5,566 bases of DNA from the NCBI GenBank assembly GCA_937893205.1, contig CALBJU010000058.1:1-5566 (forward strand), in the 5' to 3' direction. The notes under the pieces were generated by a model, which worked only from the letters and a program-made list of their open reading frames with translations, had not been told where the DNA came from and ran no database searches. Source of the DNA: an uncultured Bacteroidota bacterium (GTDB taxonomy: Bacteria; Bacteroidota; Rhodothermia; Rhodothermales; UBA10348). Position numbers and translations under genes: made by a program. Below are positions 1 through 5,479 of the stretch, in pieces. Numbering within the stretch: the first letter of the stretch is position 1; each line of letters begins with the position of its first letter.

Positions 1-93
1 TTTAATTCTGAAGGTCTCGCTTCGGGAGTGTATCTCGTCAGAATGGAAGCTGGAGAGTTTGTTCAGACTCAGCAGGTTGTGCTGTTGAAATAG
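1..93 (+). CDS. 3' end of a secreted protein with T9SS type A C-terminal sorting tail (partial)
   Basis: The open frame enters from the left edge and gives 30 residues before TAG at 91-93. The peptide reads FNSEGLASGVYLVRM, then EAGEFVQTQQVVLLK. This is the usual end of the Por/T9SS type A sorting domain: a small/Gly-rich turn, the 'LxSGVYLVR' strand, a short acidic-Gly turn, and a last strand ending in a hydrophobic run plus Lys. In known T9SS cargo this tail directs export across the outer membrane by the type IX system and is then removed, often with attachment of the protein to the cell surface. The catalytic or binding part lies outside the window, so the protein's function cannot be given. 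The call of a T9SS tail is fairly firm; FlgD-like Ig tails in other FCB phyla look similar and are the main alternative. Confidence 0.85.
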   Translation, partial: FNSEGLASGVYLVRMEAGEFVQTQQVVLLK

Positions 94-163
94 ACGGAAG
101 GTTTGTTGTTAGTTTCCACCATTCTCGAAATATCTGGGCTTCCCCGTCTCAACTAATTCCGTA

Positions 164-192
164 TTGGGGATAACTTGTAGTCTATATGTTTG
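164..192 (+). promoter_or_regulatory. Candidate Bacteroidota-type promoter for the small zinc-ribbon gene
   Basis: TATGTTTG at 185-192 is an exact match to the Bacteroidota -7 consensus TAnnTTTG. A TTG at 164-166 lies 18 bases upstream, close to the usual place of the -33 TTTG/TTG element. A start of transcription near 199 would leave a leader of about 27 nt before the ATG at 226. The match is short and could occur by chance, but its position just ahead of an isolated gene supports it. The rest of 94-225 holds no gene I can see. Confidence 0.45.
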
Positions 193-225
193 TGATGGTT
201 GAAACACGAATCTTAGAGAACTAGG

Positions 226-588
226 ATGTCAACATACGTAAGTAGATCATGTGCTAATTGTAAGTTCCCAATCGAAGGCTGGACTCGTGCGTACTTATCG
301 ATAGACATACCATTCACAGATTGTCCAAGATGTAAACAATTGATTGTTTTTGAGCACAAGGCAGAGTGGGATACGAGGACTGTTTGGCAGAAATTGTCCT
401 ACTATGTTATGCTGGCATACACGGCGATGATTCTCGCTATTGTTATTCCATTCCTGTATCTGGTCTACACCGAATATCAAGATGTTGAAACTTCTACTCA
501 CGAATTCACAAAACAGTACTCACTACGTGTGTCCTTGGGCGAATTAATAAGAGAGAGGGCGGCCATTCGGCCGCCCTCTCTCTTATAG
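226..588 (+). CDS. Small zinc-ribbon, single-pass membrane protein, unknown function
   Basis: The frame codes for 120 residues from ATG at 226. I do not recognise the family. The N-terminal half carries two CxxC knuckles, C9-A-N-C12 and C33-P-R-C36, spaced as in a zinc-ribbon that binds one Zn(II). Residues about 57-82 form one hydrophobic helix (LSYYVMLAYTAMILAIVIPF onward), with W54/K56 before it and E83 after it, so a single inner-membrane anchor with the ribbon in the cytoplasm is likely. The tail from I108 to the TAG stop is encoded inside a large inverted repeat and reads IRERAAIRPPSLL, which does not look like selected protein sequence. A TAATAA double stop sits at 545-550 in the +1 frame just before that repeat, so a past frameshift is possible. 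The DNA is visibly richer in A+T than its neighbours, which may mean later acquisition. AGG abuts the ATG too closely to serve as a normal ribosome binding site. Confidence 0.6.
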   Translation: MSTYVSRSCANCKFPIEGWTRAYLSIDIPFTDCPRCKQLIVFEHKAEWDTRTVWQKLSYYVMLAYTAMILAIVIPFLYLVYTEYQDVETSTHEFTKQYSLRVSLGELIRERAAIRPPSLL

Positions 589-600
589 ACGTTTAATTCG
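540..600. terminator. Very strong inverted repeat, likely bidirectional terminator
   Basis: Bases 547-564 (ATAAGAGAGAGGGCGGCC) are perfectly complementary to 569-586, giving an 18-bp stem around the 4-base loop ATTC (565-568). A second pair of arms, CGAATTAA at 540-547 and TTAATTCG at 593-600, can close an outer 8-bp stem if bases 586-592 bulge out and 547 pairs outside. It lies between two converging genes, the small + strand gene (stop 586-588) and the lipoprotein gene on the minus strand (stop 613-615), which is the classic place for a shared terminator. There is no long T tract on either side: the + strand continues TAGACGTTTAATTCG and the minus strand continues TTAATTCG. It may therefore act as a weak-tract terminator or mainly protect RNA 3' ends. 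Confidence 0.8.
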
Positions 601-612
601 TCGATCAGGAGA

Positions 613-2352
613 TCACGAACAATCGAACCCGATATCATTCGGATCCATTGTGATTGACCATGCTCCGGCTGCTGCAGGTGTTTGCTCCGTTGTCACGGAG
701 GAATCCGTGCCCAGCACTCCCCGAAACTCGTAAAAAGTACTTATGAGCAGACTGATTGTGCCTGTGATGATGATACTACTTTGATTTGCGCTCTTGCTGG
801 TAATCGCACTTCCTGGCAACAGTGTCCACGAAGATCCTGGAGTTGTAGCTCGATAGAAAACAGTCACTGCGTCCAGACTTTCATCCGTAACCTGAACGTC
901 AAATTCCAGATTGCCACTGCACTGGACCGAGGCCGTTACGTCGAGAAGCACCAGGTTGGAGGTGGATGGCAGGCTTAAGTTCGACGAGCCGGACAGCGGA
1001 TTGCTAATATCGACCGCTGTACTTGTTCCACCAACGTCTGCCGTCAGAACATAGGTCGAGCCGTCCAAGACCGTCACTGAATTTGTCTCCCCCATCAGAT
1101 CCGAGATTGGAAAGCTTCCACCTACACCTGGAATCAGTTTATTTCCCGAAGGATTCATTCCAAGGCCTACGAGAGTGAATTCAGGTGTTACCGGTGAGCC
1201 GGAAGGATTAGTGATGGTCACCATGTTATCCAGCGTTCCTGTCGAAATTCCAGCTCCTGTCAAGGCGAAGGTGTATATAATTCCACCCGACGCATCTGTG
1301 ATAAGTGAGGTGTCAATATTTGGACTGACCGTGCCCAGACAGATTTCAGCTTCAGCACGACCCGAAATTAGGGTCAGGGAGAGGGTACCGACCTGCGGAT
1401 TGGTATCGTTTGCAGGTTGGTAAGCGAAGACATTTGCAGGCGCAGAACCTCCCAACAAAGTCAGAGCACCTAGGAGGGCAGCGTCTGTTGACGCCATCAG
1501 GATGCTTGTATCGTTGGTATCACAAATCGTAGACCCCTTCGAGAATCCTTTTCCCGAGCCTGACTGGAAATTCACTGCCACATTCCCGACCTGATCTTCC
1601 ATTTTGAAAAATGTTGCTCCAGCAATGGCTTGATTGGTCCCATCTGTAGAGGTAATGGCTCCAGATGGTAGGGCAGCAAGTCCGCTTCCAGAATCGTAAG
1701 CGCGCAACTGGGTGGTGATCTGGCCGACCAGCGGCGTACCGTTAGCCGTAACAGGGGTGCTCCCCGCCGGTACAACTACGGTCACCTGAGCCTGAGTCTG
1801 CGACGGTGCAGGAGCCTGGGTCTGAATTGTTACTGCCTGCTGAACGACGCCGCTAGAATTTGTGGCTATTTGATTGTCGACCTGACCATCCGTTCCCGGA
1901 ATTGTATCAGTTACGTTATTTTGTGCCATCACTAACTGGAATACCGCGTCTCCCACCTTTGTGACGCTAATAGTTTTCGAGGTCGAGAAATAACCGTCTG
2001 CCGTCGCCCTTACCGTAAACACAACGGGATTTGAAGGAGAGGGAACTATCGAATTTCGAATGCCGAACGTGATTAATCCGTCTTCAACATTTTGATCCTC
2101 AAGTGGATCGCTGTACGCATCGATGAGAGTAGAGACATCGCCACCGCCGAATGTCAGTTCAGCACTCACCAGGTCGCCGTCGCTGGCATCGACGATGATG
2201 CCATTTACCACAGTGTTGATTGGATCCAGGCCAATGATGATGTTGAAATCGTCGAAGGCATCTTCAGCCGCTTGGAAGTCGCAGGCACTCATCTGAAAAA
2301 CAATGAAACCGAAAACGAGGATCAGTAGCGGATGTTTGCGAAAACTTTTCAT
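613..2352 (-). CDS. Large lipoprotein of beta-sandwich-like segments, unknown function
   Basis: Read from ATG at 2352 the product has 579 residues. This start is preferred over longer readings because it begins a lipoprotein signal: positive MKSFRK, a hydrophobic core to about residue 20, then the lipobox M-S-A-C with C24 as the lipidated residue. AAGGGAA lies about 8 bases upstream. Residues about 48-146 resemble a carboxypeptidase-regulatory/Ig-like sandwich (NTVVNGIIVDASDGD... VRATADGYFSTSKTISV). A Gln/Thr/Pro-rich linker follows near 170-190 (QTQAPAPSQTQAQ), then a Ser/Thr/Gly-rich beta stretch to about 465, and a fibronectin-III-like end at about 466-579. Four Cys remain in the mature chain (277, 337, 478, 578), an even number that would allow two disulfides. 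The likely place is the outer membrane or cell surface, with a structural or adhesive role inferred only from composition. It starts 55 nt after the barrel gene's stop and probably shares its transcript. Asp at +2 is an E. coli inner-membrane retention signal but is not known to mean this in Bacteroidota. Confidence 0.85.
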   Translation of the reverse strand: MKSFRKHPLLILVFGFIVFQMSACDFQAAEDAFDDFNIIIGLDPINTVVNGIIVDASDGDLVSAELTFGGGDVSTLIDAYSDPLEDQNVEDGLITFGIRNSIVPSPSNPVVFTVRATADGYFSTSKTISVTKVGDAVFQLVMAQNNVTDTIPGTDGQVDNQIATNSSGVVQQAVTIQTQAPAPSQTQAQVTVVVPAGSTPVTANGTPLVGQITTQLRAYDSGSGLAALPSGAITSTDGTNQAIAGATFFKMEDQVGNVAVNFQSGSGKGFSKGSTICDTNDTSILMASTDAALLGALTLLGGSAPANVFAYQPANDTNPQVGTLSLTLISGRAEAEICLGTVSPNIDTSLITDASGGIIYTFALTGAGISTGTLDNMVTITNPSGSPVTPEFTLVGLGMNPSGNKLIPGVGGSFPISDLMGETNSVTVLDGSTYVLTADVGGTSTAVDISNPLSGSSNLSLPSTSNLVLLDVTASVQCSGNLEFDVQVTDESLDAVTVFYRATTPGSSWTLLPGSAITSKSANQSSIIITGTISLLISTFYEFRGVLGTDSSVTTEQTPAAAGAWSITMDPNDIGFDCS

Positions 2353-2407
2353 GGAACCATTTCCCTTGAGAAATTGAAAATCGGTGAACAGAATCAGGAC
2401 GCAAGAA

Positions 2408-3091
2408 TCAAATCCTGAATCCGACACCGATGGAAATGACGGGGAACCATGCAAATGATTCGATGCCGTCATTGAGTGGTTTAAGATTTTCCCTAGTGGT
2501 CGTCGGTGCAAAGAGACCGTCGTTATTCAGCTCGATTTCCGGAGCGCCCGAATAGATTACGCTGAGGTCGAAAAGAAACGTGATGCGGGATTTCCCTCGT
2601 CCAAGATTTCCGAATCCTATCCCGGCGTATGGATGTATCGATGAGGGATACGAAATTGCGTAGTCCAGATCTCCCAGTTTTTCAGGTTGAAAAACCTTCC
2701 CCTCACAGACGCCTTGCGAGTCTTCATCGCCGAAGCAGACGGACTCGATGGCTACTGCAGTTCCAGAAATGTCGAACAGATTCTTACCGATGCCCGCAGT
2801 CACCCGAAAACTGTTCTGAAACGGATGATAATCGACGTAGGCCATGAACGCACCCGTCCTGACGTCACCGGTAGCGCGCATCTCAGGATCGTCTGACACA
2901 CTTTCATCTATAGAAAGTGAGAGTGTCGAAAAATGACCTCGAATATTGATTTTCGGCGTAAGGTTGTACGCTATATCAGCACCAATACCCGTCGATCCTA
3001 CCCTCAGGCCAATGCCCAGATCCTGCGCAGAGACAGGGCTCGCGAGCAGTGTAGCTGCCAATACTGCCAATAGGATTGAGGTTTTTTTTAT
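2408..3091 (-). CDS. Small outer-membrane beta-barrel protein, apparent ATA start
   Basis: From ATA at 3091 the product has 227 residues. The N-terminus reads (M)KKTSILLAVLAATLLASPVSA followed by QDLG, a standard Sec signal peptide cleaved after A22. The first conventional in-frame start, TTG at 3070, would drop the Lys-Lys n-region and has no ribosome binding site, whereas AAGG at 3099-3102 lies 7 bases before ATA; a TAA at 3101-3103 closes the frame above. The mature part of about 205 residues alternates polar and hydrophobic residues in strands, has the barrel-type motif HPYAGIGFGN at about 153-162, and ends in a strand FPVISIGVGFRI reaching the C-terminus. It resembles a widespread family of small, mostly unnamed Gram-negative barrels (OmpW/OMP_b-brl-like). 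C119 and C129 could close a loop by a disulfide. Its substrate is unknown. It is the first gene of a probable two-gene unit with the lipoprotein downstream. Frame and class are secure; the exact start codon is less so. Confidence 0.85.
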   Translation of the reverse strand: MKKTSILLAVLAATLLASPVSAQDLGIGLRVGSTGIGADIAYNLTPKINIRGHFSTLSLSIDESVSDDPEMRATGDVRTGAFMAYVDYHPFQNSFRVTAGIGKNLFDISGTAVAIESVCFGDEDSQGVCEGKVFQPEKLGDLDYAISYPSSIHPYAGIGFGNLGRGKSRITFLFDLSVIYSGAPEIELNNDGLFAPTTTRENLKPLNDGIESFAWFPVISIGVGFRI

Positions 3092-3108
3092 GACTGTACC
3101 TTACCCAT
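3089..3108 (-). promoter_or_regulatory. Ribosome binding site, ATA start and possible 6-codon upstream cistron of the barrel gene
   Basis: On the minus strand the sequence reads ATGGGTAAGGTACAGTCATA from 3108 to 3089. AAGG (3102-3099) is well placed for the ATA at 3091-3089. The ATG at 3108 opens a frame of six codons, MGKVQS, whose TAA stop (3090-3088) overlaps the ATA in the form ATAA, an arrangement typical of translational coupling. Both elements are visible; whether ribosomes use them is inference. Confidence 0.45.
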
Positions 3109-3123
3109 CTGTTCATTTCCAAT

Positions 3124-3152
3124 ATTATAGTCGCGATGCCCCAGAGGTGCAA
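3124..3152 (-). promoter_or_regulatory. Promoter of the barrel/lipoprotein unit
   Basis: On the minus strand TTGCAC (3152-3147) and TATAAT (3129-3124) are separated by exactly 17 bases. The -10 is a perfect sigma70-type hexamer; the -35 keeps the TTG core. The overlapping TAATATTG (3127-3120) also fits the Bacteroidota TAnnTTTG pattern with one mismatch. Transcription would begin near 3117, leaving a short leader of about 25 nt before ATA at 3091. Confidence 0.65.
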
Positions 3153-3346
3153 TACAATTGTCGTTCCGAACTGGTGTGAAAGAGGGCAGGTGGCTTAGGT
3201 ATCGGCGTTCAGTAGGCTTGATTTAACAAAGTGTCCATCGCTGCCCACCATTACCTGTTTGGATTACGGACGACACTCGAAATCGACCTTTCGCAAGTTG
3301 ATTTTGCCCGATTTTATGGTCATCCAATTTCAAGATTAGCAGAAGA

Positions 3347-3409
3347 ATGAGCAACGCGTCAACCTTTGAGGCCCTTCAGCGTGTCAGGGAGGCGAAAATA
3401 ATGTCCTGA
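3347..3409 (+). CDS. Possible 20-residue peptide ahead of the ribosomal operon
   Basis: ATG at 3347 opens a frame reading MSNASTFEALQRVREAKIMS, ending at TGA 3407-3409. The composition is plausible for a short amphipathic helix, and AGCAGAAGA precedes the start, but this is not a strong ribosome binding site and no promoter is evident. A frame this short is expected by chance, so this is listed only so that it can be compared with relatives. Confidence 0.12.
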   Translation: MSNASTFEALQRVREAKIMS

Positions 3410-3421
3410 ACACCTCTGACA
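3382..3421. repeat. Imperfect inverted repeat upstream of the rplM promoter
   Basis: TGTCAG at 3382-3387 pairs with CTGACA at 3416-3421, and AGG (3390-3392) with CCT (3413-3415) after a two-base bulge, enclosing a 20-base loop. It ends about 22 bases before the candidate -35 at 3444. It could be an operator half-site pair, but the arms are short and chance is a fair alternative. Confidence 0.25.
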
Positions 3422-3443
3422 GGCATTTTGACACGCGAACCGA

Positions 3444-3472
3444 TTGACGAACGAGGTAATCATTCGTATTTT
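3444..3472 (+). promoter_or_regulatory. Promoter of the rplM-rpsI-rpsB-tsf operon
   Basis: TTGACG (3444-3449) and TATTTT (3467-3472) are separated by 17 bases, giving five of six and four of six matches to the sigma70 consensus. The -10 region read as TATTTTGG (3467-3474) is one base off the Bacteroidota TAnnTTTG element. A start of transcription near 3480 fits an rplM leader of about 90 nt. Confidence 0.6.
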
Positions 3473-3479
3473 GGTCGTC

Positions 3480-3569
3480 TGCGTTTTTTTCCAGCACCCA
3501 CTGATGGGCAAATCCATCGCGCTGGAACCCGAATATTGGATTAATCTCCGAACAGAAATAAGAGTCCCG
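3480..3569 (+). promoter_or_regulatory. Structured 5' leader of rplM
   Basis: The presumed leader begins with a T-rich tract (3484-3490) and then can fold into a two-tier stem: CCAGC (3491-3495) with GCTGG (3521-3525), enclosing GATGG (3503-3507) with CCATC (3514-3518) around the loop GCAAAT-like bases 3508-3513. The unequal internal loop (7 nt on one side, 2 on the other) is the sort of shape seen in ribosomal-protein autoregulatory leaders. L13 leaders are known in other phyla, but I cannot match this to a named one. The leader also stays open in frame with rplM from 3444, including an ATG at 3504, but that extension does not resemble L13. Confidence 0.35.
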
Positions 3570-4013
3570 ATGGACGTAAACAGCTTTAAAACGATGAGTG
3601 CTAAGCCTGCCGAGGTAGAGCGCACATGGTATCTCGTAGATGGCGAAAATGCGGTAGTCGGCCGCCTCGCCTCCAAGATCGCTTCGATTTTGCGCGGCAA
3701 GCACAAGCCCAGCTTCACCCCCCATGTTGATACAGGTGATTTTATCATCGTTGTCAACGCCGATAAGGTCCGATTCACGGGGCAAAAAGAGACGGACAAG
3801 GAATACTTTCGTCACACCGGCTACCCGGGTGGTGGAAAGGTCCGCACCCCAGCTGAAGTGCGCGTCAAGAAGCCGACCTTCCTACTGCAGAATGCAGTGA
3901 AGGGTATGCTTCCCAAAGGCGTCCTTGGGCGTCAGATGTTTACTAAGCTGAAGGTATATGCTGGAACTTCGCACCCCCACGAAGCGCAGAAACCCCAAGC
4001 ACTCGAACTTTAA
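3570..4013 (+). CDS. rplM: 50S ribosomal protein L13 (uL13)
   Basis: The product has 147 residues, normal for bacterial L13, an early-assembling 50S protein that binds 23S rRNA. The start at 3570 gives MDVNSFKTMSAKPAEVERTW, matching the MDTLSYKT-type N-terminus of Bacteroidota L13; an internal ATG at 3594 is a weaker alternative. Recognisable parts are VDGENAVVGRLASKIASILRGKHKP after W20, the FTPHVDTGDFIIVVNADKV core, the HTGYPGG motif, and the L13 signature around residues 109-132 (AVKGMLPKGVLGRQMF, then KLKVYAG). No clear Shine-Dalgarno sequence precedes the start, only a weak AAGAG. It is the first gene of the ribosomal operon, and rpsI follows after 35 nt, the usual conserved pairing that supplies one protein to each subunit. 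Autoregulation through the leader is possible but not shown. Confidence 0.97.
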   Translation: MDVNSFKTMSAKPAEVERTWYLVDGENAVVGRLASKIASILRGKHKPSFTPHVDTGDFIIVVNADKVRFTGQKETDKEYFRHTGYPGGGKVRTPAEVRVKKPTFLLQNAVKGMLPKGVLGRQMFTKLKVYAGTSHPHEAQKPQALEL

Positions 4014-4048
4014 TCGCTCTCCAAGAGACACTGAATTTATACTGAATC

Positions 4049-4450
4049 ATGGCAACAGCCCTCAATCAGTTCATCGCAGTAGGCCGCCGCAAGAATGCAG
4101 TGGCTCGCGTGTACCTTCGTCCGGGCGGATCCGGAAAGGTGATCATCAATAAGCGTGAATTGTCCAACTACTTCCCAACCATCTGGCGTCAAATCGCGGT
4201 TACCTCTCCGTTTGAGATAACTGAAACCGTCGGTCAGTTTGACGTTCTCGTCAATGCGCACGGTGGTGGAATGACCGGTCAGGCTGAGGCTATTCGTCTC
4301 GGAATTTCTCGGGCGTTGGTGAAATCAAACGAAGAGCTGAGGAAACCACTGCGGGATGCAGGGTTTATGACGCGGGATCCACGCATGGTTGAACGTAAGA
4401 AATACGGACAGCCCAAGGCGCGTAAACGCTTCCAGTTCTCGAAACGTTAG
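4049..4450 (+). CDS. rpsI: 30S ribosomal protein S9 (uS9)
   Basis: The product has 133 residues, close to the usual 128-135. S9 sits in the head of the small subunit, and its C-terminal tail reaches the P-site tRNA anticodon stem. Visible marks are VGRRKNAVARVYL at residues 11-23, the S9 signature GGGMTGQAEAIRLGISRAL at about 72-90, RDPRMVERKKYGQPKARK in the last third, and the conserved basic end FQFSKR with its terminal Lys-Arg. The start ATG at 4049 gives MATALNQFIAVGRRK and is the only sensible one. It lies 35 nt after rplM with no Shine-Dalgarno sequence, consistent with a Bacteroidota-type host. A T run (4453-4458) and a hairpin follow the stop. Confidence 0.97.
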   Translation: MATALNQFIAVGRRKNAVARVYLRPGGSGKVIINKRELSNYFPTIWRQIAVTSPFEITETVGQFDVLVNAHGGGMTGQAEAIRLGISRALVKSNEELRKPLRDAGFMTRDPRMVERKKYGQPKARKRFQFSKR

Positions 4451-4461
4451 AATTTTTTCTT

Positions 4462-4486
4462 GCCTTGTCGGCGCGTTGCCGACGGC
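4462..4486 (+). promoter_or_regulatory. Hairpin in the rpsI-rpsB gap, candidate attenuator or S2 leader element
   Basis: GTCGGC (4467-4472) pairs perfectly with GCCGAC (4478-4483) around the loop GCGTT, and GCC (4462-4464) can pair with GGC (4484-4486) past a two-base TT bulge, giving 9 bp in all. It lies 11 bases after the rpsI stop and is followed by TGTTTAATCTCTC, a poor T tract. The whole gap to rpsB is 145 nt (4451-4595), long for an operon, and the rest holds no frame of note. Partial termination, RNA processing, or feedback control of rpsB by S2 (known in some bacteria) are all possible. Confidence 0.4.
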
Positions 4487-4595
4487 TGTTTAATCTCTCA
4501 TACGCCTGGATGCACGCCGGGGTGACCAACAGATAGCGATCTTGCGGTTTCGGCTTGTGGATGAAAGGTGTAGCGGAAAAAACCCGACCTACTTA

Positions 4596-5396
4596 ATGAG
4601 TAACGATAAAGCACAGTCGACGCATCGCGCGTCGATCGAAGACCTGCTGAAAGCAGGCACCCACTTCGGCCACCTTACGAGCCGCTGGAATCCGAAAATG
4701 CGCACCCACATCTTCATGGAGCGCAATGGAATCCACATCATCAATCTTAACCACACGCAGTCCTACCTGGACGAAGCCGCCGATGCAGTCGCTCGCTTCG
4801 CGCGTCGTGGTAAAAAGATTCTGTTCACAGGAACGAAAAAGCAGGCGCGTGACATCATAAGGAAACACGCCTCGGACTCGGGCTCTCCATACGTGGTAGA
4901 GCGTTGGCTCGGTGGAACGCTGACCAATTTCCAGACCATCCGCCGCTCGATTCGCAGAATGGAAGAGCTGGTGAAGATGGAAGAAGACGGAACGATGGAT
5001 CAGCTCAAGAAGAAAGAGCGCTTGATGAAGGCTCGCGAGCGCGAGAAGCTTCAGAAAGTTCTGTCGGGAATCCAGGAAATGGCAAGAGTGCCCGGTGCAC
5101 TGTTCATCGTGGATATCAATCGCGAGCACATCGCGGTAAACGAGGCCAAGAAGCTCGGAATCCCCATCATAGCCATCGTGGACACGAACTGTAATCCTGA
5201 CGTGGTTGATTTTCCGATTCCGGCCAACGACGATGCACTGAAGTCGATTGATCTGATTACCGGAGTTATAGCTGCTGCCGTAACAGAGGGTGAGAAAGAG
5301 CGCGTAATCGCAGATGCCACGGCCAAGGCCGAAAAGGAAAAACGCACTCAGGACAAGGCTGAAATCAAAGCCGAAGCGGCCGAAAAGAAAGCCTGA
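4596..5396 (+). CDS. rpsB: 30S ribosomal protein S2 (uS2)
   Basis: The product has 266 residues. S2 joins late in 30S assembly, at the head-body junction, and helps recruit S1 in bacteria that use it. The start at 4596 gives MSNDKAQSTHRASIEDLL; a longer reading from 4542 adds 18 residues unlike S2. S2 signature 1 is at about residues 17-35 (LLKAGTHFGHLTSRWNPKM), followed by MERNGIHIINLNHTQSYL, the KILFTGTKKQA segment, VERWLGGTLTNFQTIRRS, a charged coiled-coil of roughly residues 115-160, VPGALFIVDINREHIAVNEA, and signature 2 near 200-220 (NPDVVDFPIPANDDALKSID). The last 38 residues (about 229-266) are a Lys/Glu/Ala-rich tail beyond the conserved core, likely helical or disordered, of a type common in this group. 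No Shine-Dalgarno sequence is seen. tsf follows after 83 nt, the near-universal rpsB-tsf order. Confidence 0.97.
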   Translation: MSNDKAQSTHRASIEDLLKAGTHFGHLTSRWNPKMRTHIFMERNGIHIINLNHTQSYLDEAADAVARFARRGKKILFTGTKKQARDIIRKHASDSGSPYVVERWLGGTLTNFQTIRRSIRRMEELVKMEEDGTMDQLKKKERLMKAREREKLQKVLSGIQEMARVPGALFIVDINREHIAVNEAKKLGIPIIAIVDTNCNPDVVDFPIPANDDALKSIDLITGVIAAAVTEGEKERVIADATAKAEKEKRTQDKAEIKAEAAEKKA

Positions 5397-5479
5397 TTCA
5401 GGATTTCTCGAGAGTGTAATATTTTATTCTGGCGGGACTCATATTCCTCCTATTGAAAACGAAAACGCACAGTTGGATC

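Larger units (their letters stand above)
3153..3443. other. Gap between divergent units, no convincing gene
   Basis: This stretch of about 290 bases separates the minus-strand barrel promoter from the plus-strand ribosomal operon promoter. I see no tRNA, no large repeat and no long protein-like frame in it. The only items found are a 20-codon frame at 3347-3409 and an imperfect inverted repeat at 3382-3421, listed separately. A perfect TTGACA occurs at 3428-3433 but has no partner -10 at a suitable distance. Confidence 0.6.

Noticed and set aside
92..149. AGACGG/CCGTCT inverted repeat after the T9SS gene, as a terminator
   Set aside because: The arms are only six bases, extended to nine by a bulge, with a loop of almost 40 bases and no T tract, so the pairing is probably fortuitous.
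682..978. Plus-strand frame of 98 residues within the lipoprotein gene
   Set aside because: It is antisense to a secreted lipoprotein with a clear signal peptide and has no recognisable domain of its own.
2353..2511. N-terminal extension of the lipoprotein by 53 residues
   Set aside because: It overlaps the end of the barrel gene in another frame and would bury the lipoprotein signal peptide; the ATG at 2352 with its AAGGGAA site is far better.
3444..3569. In-frame extension of rplM by 42 codons from TTG
   Set aside because: The TTG lies in the probable -35 element, and the extra residues do not resemble L13 proteins, which begin at the MDVNS-type start.
3359..3815. Two overlapping minus-strand frames of about 145 residues over the start of rplM
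   Set aside because: They run antisense through the clearly identified rplM coding sequence and show no protein family features, so they are shadows.
4593..5129. A 178-residue minus-strand frame inside rpsB
   Set aside because: It is antisense to the secure S2 coding frame, and its His/Leu/Phe-rich composition is typical of reading that gene backwards.
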